Source: Rhizobium sp. Leaf262 (lineage in GTDB: Bacteria > Pseudomonadota > Alphaproteobacteria > Rhizobiales > Rhizobiaceae). Taken from it: a DNA stretch of 64,000 nucleotides. Where the stretch lies: NCBI RefSeq assembly GCF_001422245.1, contig NZ_LMMM01000020.1, positions 62,001 to 126,000 of the forward strand. Reading direction: 5' to 3'. The position numbers and the translations under genes were made by a program. The notes beneath the pieces were generated by a model, which saw only the letters and a list, made by a program, of their open reading frames with translations, did no database searches and had not been told where the DNA came from. Positions 54,183 to 63,553 of the stretch are shown here, piece after piece. Each line of letters begins with the position of its first letter. Position 1 is the stretch's first letter.

Positions 54183-55256
54183 ATGAGACGGTACGCAACA
54201 ATCGCCCTCATGGCGGCATCCCTGTCGGGCCTGTCTGCCTGTGCGCCTGAAAAAGAAGCTCAGGAAAAGCCGCCGCGGCATGTCGAAGTGGTCAAGGTGA
54301 AGCCCGTCGAGGTTACGGATTCGGCTTCCACGACCGGTGAGATCAGCGCCCGCGTCCAATCCGATCTGTCGTTCCGTGTCAGCGGGCGTATTGTCGAGCG
54401 CCTTGTGGACGTGGGCGACCATGTCTCTAACGGTCAGGTTCTTGCCCGTATCGATCCGGAAGAGCAGAAGGCAGATCTTCAGGTTGCGCTGGCAACGTTG
54501 CAATCGGCGCAAGCCCAGCAGACACAGGCGCAGCAGGCGTTCGACCGACAGCAGAGCCTCTTCAACACCGGCGTCACCACAAGAGCGGCGCTCGATCAGG
54601 CGCAGGAAACACTGCTGACAGGACAGGGGACCGTTCAATCTGCGCAGGCGCAGGTCGATACCGCACGCGACGCGCTTGAACAGACCGAACTGAAGGCGGA
54701 TGCCGATGGCGTCATTACGGCTCGCAGCGTGGAAGTTGGTCAGGTCGCGCAGGCGGCCCAACTTGTTTTCACCCTCGCCCATGACGGCCCGCGCGACGCA
54801 GTGATCAATGCGGATGAAACCACGCTTCTGGGCGGCGAAATCCAGCATGATGTCATCGTCACGACACTGACTGGTGGCAAGCCCATAAAGGCAACGGTTC
54901 GGGAAGTCTCTCCGGCGCTAGACACCACGACGGGAACCATTCGCGTCAAACTTACGCTTGATGCCAACGCAGATGTACGGCTCGGTAGCCCGATCGTCGC
55001 GACCGCGCATTATAAACCATTCGACATGATCGTACTTCCCTGGTCGGCAATGGCATCGGACGCCGGTCACCCCGCCGTCTGGCTCGTAGACCAGAAGAGC
55101 GGCGCCGTTTCCTTGCGGAAAGTCGAAGTGGGAAAATACGCAAATGAACGCTTTACGGTTCGTTCCGGCCTGTCGGAAGGGGAAGTCGTCGTGACCACCG
55201 GCACCAAATTTCTGGCTATAGGCGAAACCGTCTCTTATGAAGGAAGTGCCCGATGA
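54183..55256 (+). CDS. RND efflux periplasmic adaptor lipoprotein (first of two)
   Basis: Membrane-fusion protein of 357 residues from the ATG at 54183 (AAGAGG upstream; an in-frame TTG at 54165 is unlikely). The lipobox LSAC places the lipid-modified Cys near residue 20. The lipoyl parts (LSFRVSGRIVERLVDVGDHVSNGQVLARID and ADADGVITARSVEVGQV) flank a Gln/Ala-rich coiled-coil hairpin. Its stop overlaps the second adaptor as ATGA. Possessing two different adaptors suggests the pump works with a hetero-oligomeric ring. Confidence 0.93.
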   Translation: MRRYATIALMAASLSGLSACAPEKEAQEKPPRHVEVVKVKPVEVTDSASTTGEISARVQSDLSFRVSGRIVERLVDVGDHVSNGQVLARIDPEEQKADLQVALATLQSAQAQQTQAQQAFDRQQSLFNTGVTTRAALDQAQETLLTGQGTVQSAQAQVDTARDALEQTELKADADGVITARSVEVGQVAQAAQLVFTLAHDGPRDAVINADETTLLGGEIQHDVIVTTLTGGKPIKATVREVSPALDTTTGTIRVKLTLDANADVRLGSPIVATAHYKPFDMIVLPWSAMASDAGHPAVWLVDQKSGAVSLRKVEVGKYANERFTVRSGLSEGEVVVTTGTKFLAIGETVSYEGSAR

Positions 55257-56335
55257 CATCGCAAAAGACTATCGTGGCGCTTCTGCTTGCCGCCACCTTT
55301 CTGTCTGCCTGCCAGAAGGAAGAGGAGCCAGCTGAAAAACCGCGGCCCGTGCTTTCCATTATCGCTCAGCCTGCACCTGCAGCAACCTTGACCCTACCTG
55401 GCACCGTCAACGCGCGCATTGAGACGCAATTCGGCTTTCGCGTTCTTGGTCGCATCGTGGCGCGAAACGTTCAGGTCGGCGACATCGTGAAAAAAGGCGA
55501 TGTGCTGGCTGCGATCGATCCTCTTTCGCTGGAACTTGCCGTCAGAAGCTCGCAGTCGGATCTTTCCAACGCCCAGGCGCAATACGCGAATGCGGTGACC
55601 AACGAACAGCGCCAGCAAACGCTTTTCGAGAAGCAATCCGCCGCCAAGGCGACCTTCGAAACTGCGCAGCAAGAACGCGCCACAGCCCAAGCAAACCTGG
55701 CCAAAGCGCAGGCCAACCTCGACAAGGCGAACGAGCAGTTGAGCTACGCACTCCTGCTAAGCGAGTTCGACGGCGTCGTCACCAGTACGTCCGCCGAGGT
55801 TGGTCAGGTGGTGTCGGCGGGACAAAGCGTCGTCACCGTTGCTCGTCCCGAGGAACGCGACGCTGTGATCGACGTGCCGGAAGCGGCGGTTTCACTGCTC
55901 AAGCCCGGCACCGCATTCGACGTAGCGCTTCAGCTCGACCCGACCTATCACGCGCAAGGCCTGGTTCGGGAAGTCGCACCGGAAGCTGATGATGCAACGC
56001 GGACGCTGAGAACGAAACTCGCGCTGGTCAATCCGCCGGACGCCTTGCGTCTGGGTGCCGTCATCACTGCCACGGCAACATCGGATGCGCAGCCCATTAT
56101 CCGTCTACCTTCTTCCGCAATCAAGCGCGATGGCCAAAAGACGCTCGTCTGGATCGTGGACGCCAAGGCGGGCAACGTGTCCTCGCGGGATGTCACCCTT
56201 GCACCAGGTTCTGTTCCCGGCGGTTCCGTGGTCGTCGAAGCAGGCGTCAATCCCGGTGACCGTGTCGTGGTGGCCGGTGTCAACCAACTTAAAGACGGCC
56301 AGGCCGTGCGCATCGAGCAGGAGAATGCCCAGTGA
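55253..56335 (+). CDS. RND efflux periplasmic adaptor lipoprotein (second of two)
   Basis: Second membrane-fusion protein, 360 residues. Signal and lipobox (ATFLSAC, Cys near residue 20) are followed by TQFGFRVLGRIVARNVQVGDIVKKGDVLAAIDP, a coiled-coil hairpin and FDGVVTSTSAEVGQVV. It resembles the first adaptor in domain layout, though sequence identity is limited by eye. It overlaps both neighbours by 4 bases (ATGA on the left, ATGA-like GTGA on the right). Confidence 0.93.
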   Translation: MTSQKTIVALLLAATFLSACQKEEEPAEKPRPVLSIIAQPAPAATLTLPGTVNARIETQFGFRVLGRIVARNVQVGDIVKKGDVLAAIDPLSLELAVRSSQSDLSNAQAQYANAVTNEQRQQTLFEKQSAAKATFETAQQERATAQANLAKAQANLDKANEQLSYALLLSEFDGVVTSTSAEVGQVVSAGQSVVTVARPEERDAVIDVPEAAVSLLKPGTAFDVALQLDPTYHAQGLVREVAPEADDATRTLRTKLALVNPPDALRLGAVITATATSDAQPIIRLPSSAIKRDGQKTLVWIVDAKAGNVSSRDVTLAPGSVPGGSVVVEAGVNPGDRVVVAGVNQLKDGQAVRIEQENAQ

Positions 56336-59300
56336 AATCGTTCAATCTCTCCGACTGGGCGCTCGATCACCGTTCGCTCGTCTGGTACTTCATGATCATC
56401 TTCATCATCGCCGGTACCCTCTCCTACATCAATCTGGGTCGCGAAGAAGACCCCGCTTTCACGATCAAGACCATGATCATCAACGCCCAGTGGCCGGGTG
56501 CCTCTGCCGAGGAAGTGACCAAACAGGTCACAGATAGAATCGAAAAGAAGCTTCAGGAGCTGGACGCGCTGGATTACACCCGCAGCGAAACCAAGGCTGG
56601 CCAGACGACGATCTACGTCGAGCTTCTTCCCACGACGAAGGCCAGGGACGTCACCGGCAACTGGATCCGGGTCCGCAACATGGTCAACGACATCAAGGGA
56701 GACCTGCCGAGCGGTGTCGTCGGCCCCTTCTTCAACGACACGTTCGGCGATGTCTACGGCAATATCTTCGCCTTTACCTCCGATGGCCTCTCACAGCGAC
56801 AACTGCGTGATCTCGTGGAAGATGCGCGCGAAAAGCTTCTGACGGTGCCCAATGCCGGCAAGATCGACGTCGTGGGCGAACAGGACGAGGTGATCTATCT
56901 CGAATTCTCCACCCGCAAGATTGCGGCTCTGGGGATCGACCGCCAGGCCATCATCGACACGCTTCAGGCACAGAATGCCGTGACCCAATCCGGCTTCGTC
57001 GATGCCGGGCCGGAGAGCATCGCATTGCGGGTGGGAGGAGCATTCCTGTCGGAGGAAAGCCTCAAGACCATCAATCTGCGGGTCAATGACCGTTATTTCC
57101 CGTTGACCGACATTGCCACGATCAAACGCGGATATGTCGATCCTCCGTCCTCGCTCTTCCGCTTCAAAGGCAAGCCTGCCATCGGCCTTTCCATTGGCAT
57201 GATACCCGGCGCCAACCTTCTGACCTTCGGCGAACAGCTCGATGCGGAAATGAAGCGCGTGGTGGCTGACCTCCCCATTGGCGTAACCGTGGAGCGGGTT
57301 TCCGATCAGCCTGCCGTGGTGGAAGAAGCCGTTTCCGGCTTCACGACGGCGCTTTTCGAAGCCATCGTCATCGTTCTTGCCATCAGCTTCATCAGCCTTG
57401 GTGTTCGTGCGGGTCTGGTCGTTGCAATTTCGATCCCGCTCGTTCTGGCCATCACCTTCGTGTTCATGGAATATTCGGGCATCTCGCTCCAGCGCATTTC
57501 GCTCGGCGCTCTCATCATCGCTCTGGGCCTTCTGGTGGACGATGCCATGATTGCAGTGGAGATGATGGTGTCCAGGCTGGAAGTAGGTGACGACCTGCGA
57601 AAGGCTGCGACATACGTCTATACATCCACTGCATTTCCGATGCTCACGGGCACGCTCGTCACTGTTGCAGGCTTCATTCCGATTGGCCTCAACAGCAGCG
57701 CTGCAGGTGAATTTACCTTCACGCTCTTCGTCGTCATCGCCGTGTCTCTGGTGGTCTCATGGGTCGTTGCGGTGGTGTTCACCCCGCTGCTCGGCGTCGT
57801 CATTCTGCCCAAAACAATGAAGTCGCACCATGGTAAAAAAGGCCGCGTTGCAAGCGCCTTTGCCTGGATGCTGCTGCTTGCTATGCGTTGGCGCTGGGTG
57901 ACGATCGTCTCGACCGTCGTCGTCTTCGCCCTGTCACTCGGTGGCCTGGGTCTTGTCCAGCAGCAGTTTTTCCCCGCGTCTGACCGCGAGGAACTGATTA
58001 TCGACTGGAATCTCCCGCAAAACAGCACGATTGCCGAAACCAACAGGCAAATGACGCAGTTTGAGCAGGAGAAGCTTGTCGGCAATGGCGATATCGATCA
58101 CTGGTCGACCTATGTCGGTGAAGGCGCTCCCCGTTTCATCCTGTCCTACGACGTCCAAAGCCCAGCCGCATGGTTTGGTCAGATCGTCATCGTGGCAAAG
58201 GACCTGGAGGCCAGAAACCGCCTGCGGGCCGATCTTCAGGATTATCTTTCCAACACATTCCCGGGCACGGATGCCTTCGTGAAGCTGCTCGACATTGGAC
58301 CGCCGGTTGGAAAGCCTGTCCAGTATCGTATCAGCGGACCGGACACGCAGACCGTGCGTCAGCTCGCACAGCGGTTCGGTAACATCATCAATGCGCAGCC
58401 GTTGCTGTCCAACATCGCCTATGACTGGAACGAACCGTCCCGCGTCGTGAAGGTAGACGTCTTGCAGGACAAGGCACGCCAGTTGGGTGTTTCCTCGCAG
58501 GATATCGCAACCGCTCTCAATGATATCGTTCAGGGAACCACCGTGACCCAAGTCAGGGACGACATCTATCTGGTCGATGTGGTGGGCCGTGCCGAAGACC
58601 TCGAACGCGGTTCGATCGATACACTCCGCAACCTTCAGCTTGCTGCATCGAACGGCAAGTCCGTCCCGCTCTCAGCTGTCGCGAAGTTCCGCTATGAGCT
58701 GGAGCAGCCTATGATCGGGCGTCGTGACCGCATGCCGACGATCATCGTCAAGGCCGCCGTCGTCGGCCCGACGCAGCCTGCAACGATCGTCGAGAAATTG
58801 AAGCCCGAGGTCGAGAAGTTCACTGCTTCGCTGCCGACAGGCTACAAGGTCGAAATCGGCGGCTCGGTGGAATCGAGTGAAGAGGCACAGGGACCGATCG
58901 CAGCGGTCGCTCCCATGATGCTGCTGGCCATGGCCACGATCCTGATGTTCCAGCTTCAAAGTTTCAGCCGCCTGTTCCTCGTCTTTGCCGTCGCTCCGTT
59001 GGCTCTCATCGGCGTCGTCGCAGCCCTGTTGCTCAGCAACGCTCCGATGGGCTTCGTTGCCATCCTCGGCGTGCTCGCGCTGATCGGTATCCTCATCAGA
59101 AACTCGGTCATTCTCGTGGTGCAGATCGAGCATCTGCGAGAAGAGGGTGTCAGCGCCTGGCAAGCGGTGATCGAAGCTACGGAACACCGTATGCGACCGA
59201 TCATGTTGACGGCGGCAGCGGCGACGCTGGCCCTCATACCTATCTCTCGCGAGGTCTTCTGGGGCCCGATGGCCTATGCCATGATGGGCGGGATTGTGGT

Positions 59301-59406
59301 AGGAACGGTTTTGACGCTGCTGTTCCTTCCTGCGCTCTACGTTGCATGGTTCCGTATTCCCCGTGAAGATGACGCCAAGCCGACGCAGGAGCCCGCAACG
59401 GTCTGA
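56332..59406 (+). CDS. RND efflux permease (HAE1-like)
   Basis: Inner-membrane RND pump of 1024 residues. The start is a GTG at 56332, overlapping the upstream stop. The first helix is at about 15-35. The proton-relay pair D403-D404 is in GLLVDDAMIAVEMM. Two periplasmic porter loops and 12 predicted membrane segments are present. By N-terminal sequence (LSDWALDHRSLVWYFMI, REEDPAFTIK) it belongs to the group of RND pumps found with paired adaptors, different from the MdtB/C-like pump at 32148-35234. It is the last gene of the TetR-controlled unit; a hairpin follows. Confidence 0.94.
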   Translation: MKSFNLSDWALDHRSLVWYFMIIFIIAGTLSYINLGREEDPAFTIKTMIINAQWPGASAEEVTKQVTDRIEKKLQELDALDYTRSETKAGQTTIYVELLPTTKARDVTGNWIRVRNMVNDIKGDLPSGVVGPFFNDTFGDVYGNIFAFTSDGLSQRQLRDLVEDAREKLLTVPNAGKIDVVGEQDEVIYLEFSTRKIAALGIDRQAIIDTLQAQNAVTQSGFVDAGPESIALRVGGAFLSEESLKTINLRVNDRYFPLTDIATIKRGYVDPPSSLFRFKGKPAIGLSIGMIPGANLLTFGEQLDAEMKRVVADLPIGVTVERVSDQPAVVEEAVSGFTTALFEAIVIVLAISFISLGVRAGLVVAISIPLVLAITFVFMEYSGISLQRISLGALIIALGLLVDDAMIAVEMMVSRLEVGDDLRKAATYVYTSTAFPMLTGTLVTVAGFIPIGLNSSAAGEFTFTLFVVIAVSLVVSWVVAVVFTPLLGVVILPKTMKSHHGKKGRVASAFAWMLLLAMRWRWVTIVSTVVVFALSLGGLGLVQQQFFPASDREELIIDWNLPQNSTIAETNRQMTQFEQEKLVGNGDIDHWSTYVGEGAPRFILSYDVQSPAAWFGQIVIVAKDLEARNRLRADLQDYLSNTFPGTDAFVKLLDIGPPVGKPVQYRISGPDTQTVRQLAQRFGNIINAQPLLSNIAYDWNEPSRVVKVDVLQDKARQLGVSSQDIATALNDIVQGTTVTQVRDDIYLVDVVGRAEDLERGSIDTLRNLQLAASNGKSVPLSAVAKFRYELEQPMIGRRDRMPTIIVKAAVVGPTQPATIVEKLKPEVEKFTASLPTGYKVEIGGSVESSEEAQGPIAAVAPMMLLAMATILMFQLQSFSRLFLVFAVAPLALIGVVAALLLSNAPMGFVAILGVLALIGILIRNSVILVVQIEHLREEGVSAWQAVIEATEHRMRPIMLTAAAATLALIPISREVFWGPMAYAMMGGIVVGTVLTLLFLPALYVAWFRIPREDDAKPTQEPATV

Positions 59407-59413
59407 TTTACCG

Positions 59414-59433
59414 GAGGGCGCGTCAGCGCCCTC
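59414..59433 (+). terminator. Hairpin after the RND pump gene
   Basis: GAGGGCGC and GCGCCCTC form a perfect 8-base stem with a GTCA loop, 8 bases after the pump stop. Only a short TCTTCC follows, so termination may be partial. Confidence 0.5.
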
Positions 59434-59465
59434 TTCCATGCCCACCTCGCAGAGCGAAGCCCAAC

Positions 59466-60605
59466 GTGTTTCTATTCTCATCCAGCATCGACAGGCGTTC
59501 GCGCTACATCATGACCATAGCTGCCGTTGCCGTGGCCCTGTCGGGCTGCGTTTCGCGCCCGACGCCAGCCGTGCTGCAACCCGTTGCATTGAAGAACGAC
59601 CCGGCCCAGAAAGTGACCATACTCGCCGTCACCAACCGCGTGTTTCAAAGCAAGGAAAACGCGTTCGGCAATCGCTGGGCCACGGATGTCCACTACGACC
59701 GCTTCGTCTTTTCCGTGCCGCGCGACAGGAACGGCGCAAATATCACATACCCTTCGTCTAAACCCGACCCAAAGCGCGAATTCGTCATAACCGAACGGGA
59801 AAAGCTCTCGCTGGATGCGTTGGTTCAGGACGCTGCCGCATCTGCCGCCAAATTTGATGGTACGGCCGCCGTATTCGTTCACGGCTATAACTACTCGTAT
59901 CAGGAGGCGCTTTTCAGAACTGCCCAGATGTCGGCGGACGCCACCTCCATGAGTGCGCCGGTCATGTTCTCCTGGCCATCGGCAGCAAGCGTCACGGGTT
60001 ATGTCGCCGACAAGGATGCGGTGCTGTATTCACGCTCACAACTGGATGCGCTTTTGACCGCCCTTGCCAAAGCGCCCAAGATCAAACGCATCGTCCTCTT
60101 CGGACACAGCATGGGCGGTTTTCTGTCCATGGAAGTCGCACGGCAGTTGAAGTTTCGGGGGCAGAATGACGTTCTGGCAAAGCTGCAGATCGTGCTTGCT
60201 GCACCGGATATCGACGTTGACGTCTTCAAATCTCAGCTTGGTGATATCGGACGTATTCCCAACCCGGTCGTTCTGCTTGTGTCAAAAAGCGATGACGCGC
60301 TCAGCATATCGAGTTTTGTGAGCGGCGAGCGACCGCGCGTCGGCTTGCTTGATATAAACGATCCGCTAATCGAACAGGCAGCCAAGGCAGAACGCCTCAC
60401 AGTCATCGACATCTCTTCGCTGAAATCTTCCGACGGTCTTGGTCACGACCGATACGCTTCGCTAGCCCGCTTCTCCGGTGATTTGGTCAGGGCCGAAGCG
60501 CAGATGCGCACGAACGGCAAGAACATTGGTGCATTCGTCTTCGATGCTGCCGGTGCTGCTGTCGCAAGCCCTTTCAAACTGGCGGGGCAAATAACCCGAC
60601 AGTAG
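59466..60605 (+). CDS. Alpha/beta hydrolase lipoprotein (DUF900)
   Basis: Predicted exported lipoprotein of the DUF900/COG4782 alpha/beta hydrolase family, 379 residues from a GTG at 59466; an ATG at 59511 is in frame but would leave the signal without its basic part. The lipobox LSGC gives Cys28. VFVHGYNYSYQEA is the oxyanion region and GHSMGG at 212-217 carries nucleophile S214. Substrate unknown. It follows the RND pump by 59 bases and may be independent of it. A strong bidirectional terminator follows. Confidence 0.9.
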   Translation: MFLFSSSIDRRSRYIMTIAAVAVALSGCVSRPTPAVLQPVALKNDPAQKVTILAVTNRVFQSKENAFGNRWATDVHYDRFVFSVPRDRNGANITYPSSKPDPKREFVITEREKLSLDALVQDAAASAAKFDGTAAVFVHGYNYSYQEALFRTAQMSADATSMSAPVMFSWPSAASVTGYVADKDAVLYSRSQLDALLTALAKAPKIKRIVLFGHSMGGFLSMEVARQLKFRGQNDVLAKLQIVLAAPDIDVDVFKSQLGDIGRIPNPVVLLVSKSDDALSISSFVSGERPRVGLLDINDPLIEQAAKAERLTVIDISSLKSSDGLGHDRYASLARFSGDLVRAEAQMRTNGKNIGAFVFDAAGAAVASPFKLAGQITRQ

Positions 60606-60633
60606 AGATGCATAAGCAGACCTGACAACAAAA

Positions 60634-60665
60634 ATGCACGGAGCATAGGCTCCGTGCATGTCTTT
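60634..60665. terminator. Bidirectional terminator between DUF900 hydrolase and TRAP genes
   Basis: A perfect 11-base stem (ATGCACGGAGC with GCTCCGTGCAT, 4-base loop) is flanked by a T run on each strand: GTCTTT on the plus side and TTTTTGTTG on the minus side. It ends both the hydrolase gene and the convergent TRAP operon. Confidence 0.88.
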
Positions 60666-60688
60666 AGACCGTGAGTTCGAATGGTCGG

Positions 60689-61693
60689 TTACTTCCGTAT
60701 TTCAGTCAGTTCGGCGATGATGGCGTCAACGACATCAGGGCCAATCTGCTGCTTGTGCTTCTCGTAAACCACCATGGACTTTTCGCGGATACGGGTCTGT
60801 TCTTCCGGTGACAGGGTGTTCACCTTCAGTCCCGCTTCCTTGATTTTTTCGAGCGAGGTCTTGTTGAGTTCCTGAATGACCTTGCGCTCCTCGTCACGTC
60901 CAACGACCGCGCACTCACGAAGCGCTGCCTGCTCTTCTGTTGTGTAGGTGTCGAAGATTGCCTTTGAGAACAGCAGCAGGAACGGCGTGTAGGCGTGGTT
61001 CGTCTCGGTGATATACTTCTGAACCTCGAAGAACTTGGACGTGTCGATCGTCACATAGGGGTTTTCCTGTGCGTCGATCGCATTGGTTTCAAGTGCGGAA
61101 AATACTTCGCCGAAAGCCATTGGTGTCGGGTTCGCACCAAGGTTCTGGAAGGTGTCGAGGAAGATGTTGTTCTGCATGACGCGAACCTTCATCCCCGAAA
61201 AATCCTCCCACTTCGTTACTGGGCGAACGGAGTTGGACAGGTTTCGGAAGCCGTTCTCCCAATAGGCGAGGTTGACGAGACCGGCAGCCTCCAGCTTTTC
61301 ATTCATCATGTCGCCGAACTTGCCGTCGAGCACCTTGTAGGCCTCCTGCGGGTTTGCAAAGAGGAACGGCAGATCGAAGACGCCAAGCGCTGGAATGATG
61401 CCGACGAGCGGCGAAGACGACGTGACGACGCCTTCCTGAACACCAGACCGCAGTGCCTGCGTCGCCTGAAGGTCGCCGCCGAGTGCGCCGCCCCAGAAGG
61501 CGGTGATCTTGAGCTTGCCGCCGGATTTTTCATCGAGGCAGGCCTGCATCGCCTTGATACCGTTGCCTACGGGGTGATCGGCGTTGATGCCGTTGGAAAT
61601 ACGAATATTTCTGGCATTGAACTCGGCAAAGGCTGGCATTGCAGCCGACAGACCGAATGCGAATGCCGTGGTAGCGAGTAGCAGTTTTCTCAT
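60689..61693 (-). CDS. TRAP transporter solute-binding protein DctP
   Basis: Periplasmic DctP-type binding protein, 334 residues from the ATG at 61693, which has GGGAGG upstream. The Sec signal peptide (about 1-23, cleavage after PAFA) is followed by IRISNGINADHPVGNGIKAMQACLDEKSGGKLKI and the ligand-contact region with the conserved Arg in GMKVRVMQN. It ends the operon AraD1-type gene, DctQ, DctM, DctP. The partner gene suggests a sugar acid rather than a C4-dicarboxylate. Confidence 0.94.
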   Translation of the reverse strand: MRKLLLATTAFAFGLSAAMPAFAEFNARNIRISNGINADHPVGNGIKAMQACLDEKSGGKLKITAFWGGALGGDLQATQALRSGVQEGVVTSSSPLVGIIPALGVFDLPFLFANPQEAYKVLDGKFGDMMNEKLEAAGLVNLAYWENGFRNLSNSVRPVTKWEDFSGMKVRVMQNNIFLDTFQNLGANPTPMAFGEVFSALETNAIDAQENPYVTIDTSKFFEVQKYITETNHAYTPFLLLFSKAIFDTYTTEEQAALRECAVVGRDEERKVIQELNKTSLEKIKEAGLKVNTLSPEEQTRIREKSMVVYEKHKQQIGPDVVDAIIAELTEIRK

Positions 61694-61739
61694 TTTATCC
61701 TCCCAGATTGATAGAAAACGATGATTGAACGGTGACGCG

Positions 61740-63017
61740 TTAGCGAAGCCAGCGCGCAGGCACGAGAACGATGTCCGGAAAAATGACCAGCAGAAACAAG
61801 ACGATCGTTTGCGCCAGCAGGAAGGGCCATACGCCGATCGTGACCTTGCCGAGCGGAATACGTCCGACACCGCTGACGACATTGAGAACCACGCCGACAG
61901 GCGGCGTAATCAGGCCGATACAGTTATTCATGATGAACATGACGCCGAAATAGACGGGATCGATGCCGGCCTGCTTGATAATCGGCATCAACACCGGCGT
62001 CAGAATGAGAATCGTCGGCGTCAGATCGAGCGCGGTACCGACGACAAGGACGAGGATCATGATGACGAACATCAGAAGCATCGGACGATCGATCAGCGGC
62101 TCGATATAACCGGCAATCTCGGCGGGGATGTTAGCTGCCGTGATGAGCCAGGCCGAAACGAGCGCTGCACACACCAGAAACATGATGACCGACGTCGTCT
62201 TGGCGGCCTGCAGAATGACCCGCGGCAAATCCTTCGGCTTCAATTCACGATAGATAAACATGCCCACGAACATGGCGTAAGCCGCAGCGATGACGGCAGC
62301 CTCCGTCGGCGTCACGACGCCCGCCTTGATGCCGCCGAGAATGATGACCGGCATTCCGAGCGCCCACGCGGCGCGACCGGTAGCTGTCAGCCGTTCGGAC
62401 ATTGGCGCTTTCGGCAGCGGTTGCACGTTATCTTTGCGGACGACGATCAGCCAGGCGACGACGAGCGAGAGCCCCATCAAAATGCCGGGAACGATGCCCG
62501 CCATGAACAGTTGCGTGATGGAAACGTTTGCGGCCACACCGAACACGATGAACGCCATCGATGGCGGAATGACCGGAGCGATGATGCCACCGGCTGCAAT
62601 CAGTCCGCCAGCGCGCGGAACATTGTAGCCCGCCTTTGCCATCATCGGCAGCAGAATGGCAGCGAGCGCGGCCGTATCCGCTGCCGCAGAGCCTGAAATA
62701 CTGGCCATGATGATCGCAGCCAGAATGGCCACGATGCCGAGACCGCCACGTATGTGACCGACGCATGCAATGGCGAAATCGATGATACGGCGCGACAGAC
62801 CGCCCGAATTCATCAACTCACCCGCCAGGATGAAAAAGGGGATCGCCAGCAGCGTGAAGGTGTCGGCACCAGCAATCATGTTCTGCGCGATGATCTGGGT
62901 GTTGAACATGCCCATGAACCACATGAGAATGACGCCACAGAACATCAGGGCAAAGGCGACGGGCACGCCGATGACCATTGCGCCCAAGAGCGATGCGATA
63001 AAGACGAGAAGTGTCAT
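61740..63017 (-). CDS. TRAP transporter large permease DctM
   Basis: Twelve-helix sodium-coupled TRAP permease, 425 residues, hydrophobic throughout. Family landmarks are IPVAFALMFCGV near the start, PFFILAGELMNSGG, SGSAAADTAALAAILLPMM and the C-terminal GLITPPVGVVLNVVSG. Its start shares one base with the DctQ stop (TGATG). Confidence 0.95.
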   Translation of the reverse strand: MTLLVFIASLLGAMVIGVPVAFALMFCGVILMWFMGMFNTQIIAQNMIAGADTFTLLAIPFFILAGELMNSGGLSRRIIDFAIACVGHIRGGLGIVAILAAIIMASISGSAAADTAALAAILLPMMAKAGYNVPRAGGLIAAGGIIAPVIPPSMAFIVFGVAANVSITQLFMAGIVPGILMGLSLVVAWLIVVRKDNVQPLPKAPMSERLTATGRAAWALGMPVIILGGIKAGVVTPTEAAVIAAAYAMFVGMFIYRELKPKDLPRVILQAAKTTSVIMFLVCAALVSAWLITAANIPAEIAGYIEPLIDRPMLLMFVIMILVLVVGTALDLTPTILILTPVLMPIIKQAGIDPVYFGVMFIMNNCIGLITPPVGVVLNVVSGVGRIPLGKVTIGVWPFLLAQTIVLFLLVIFPDIVLVPARWLR

Positions 63018-63550
63018 CAGGTCCGCTCCGCCAGTTGTTCGACTGTCAGGTTCTCACCGGCAAAGGCTGAAATCTCCTCATCGGTGACGCGCCCGGTCAA
63101 AAGTCGCACGAGACGCTCCAGCGCGATCAGAACCATGCCAGCACCGGTGAATAGACCGATCCCGTAGACCCAGATCATCGACATGCCGGTCACCGGTGCA
63201 GCCATGCTGGCGTTGATGGGAAACTGTTTCCACGTACCCCAGAAAAAGATGGCCGAGCAGACGATGATCACCACATTGGCAAGCGACATGCAGATGATGC
63301 GACCGCGACGCGACAGAAACATTACGAGTGTTTCGATACCGAGATGGCTGTGCTCCCTGAAGGCGACGACGGCACCTATGAAGGTCAGCCAAACGAAGAA
63401 GTAACGCGACAATTCTTCCGATACGTTGAGGCCGGAATTGAAACCGTAGCGAAGGATCACGTTGAGGAAGACCATGATCGCCATGCCTGACAGCAGCAGG
63501 ATCAGCAGGAGCTCGAGGAAACGATAGAAGAGATCGATGGCTTTTTGCAT
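63017..63550 (-). CDS. TRAP transporter small permease DctQ
   Basis: Four-helix DctQ subunit, 177 residues. Helices lie at about 13-33, 49-65, 85-105 and 130-150, and NVSEELSRYFFVWLTFIGA is the typical conserved loop. The ATG lies 3 bases after the stop of the upstream FAH/AraD1-type gene. Confidence 0.94.
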   Translation of the reverse strand: MQKAIDLFYRFLELLLILLLSGMAIMVFLNVILRYGFNSGLNVSEELSRYFFVWLTFIGAVVAFREHSHLGIETLVMFLSRRGRIICMSLANVVIIVCSAIFFWGTWKQFPINASMAAPVTGMSMIWVYGIGLFTGAGMVLIALERLVRLLTGRVTDEEISAFAGENLTVEQLAERT

Positions 63551-63553
63551 GTC

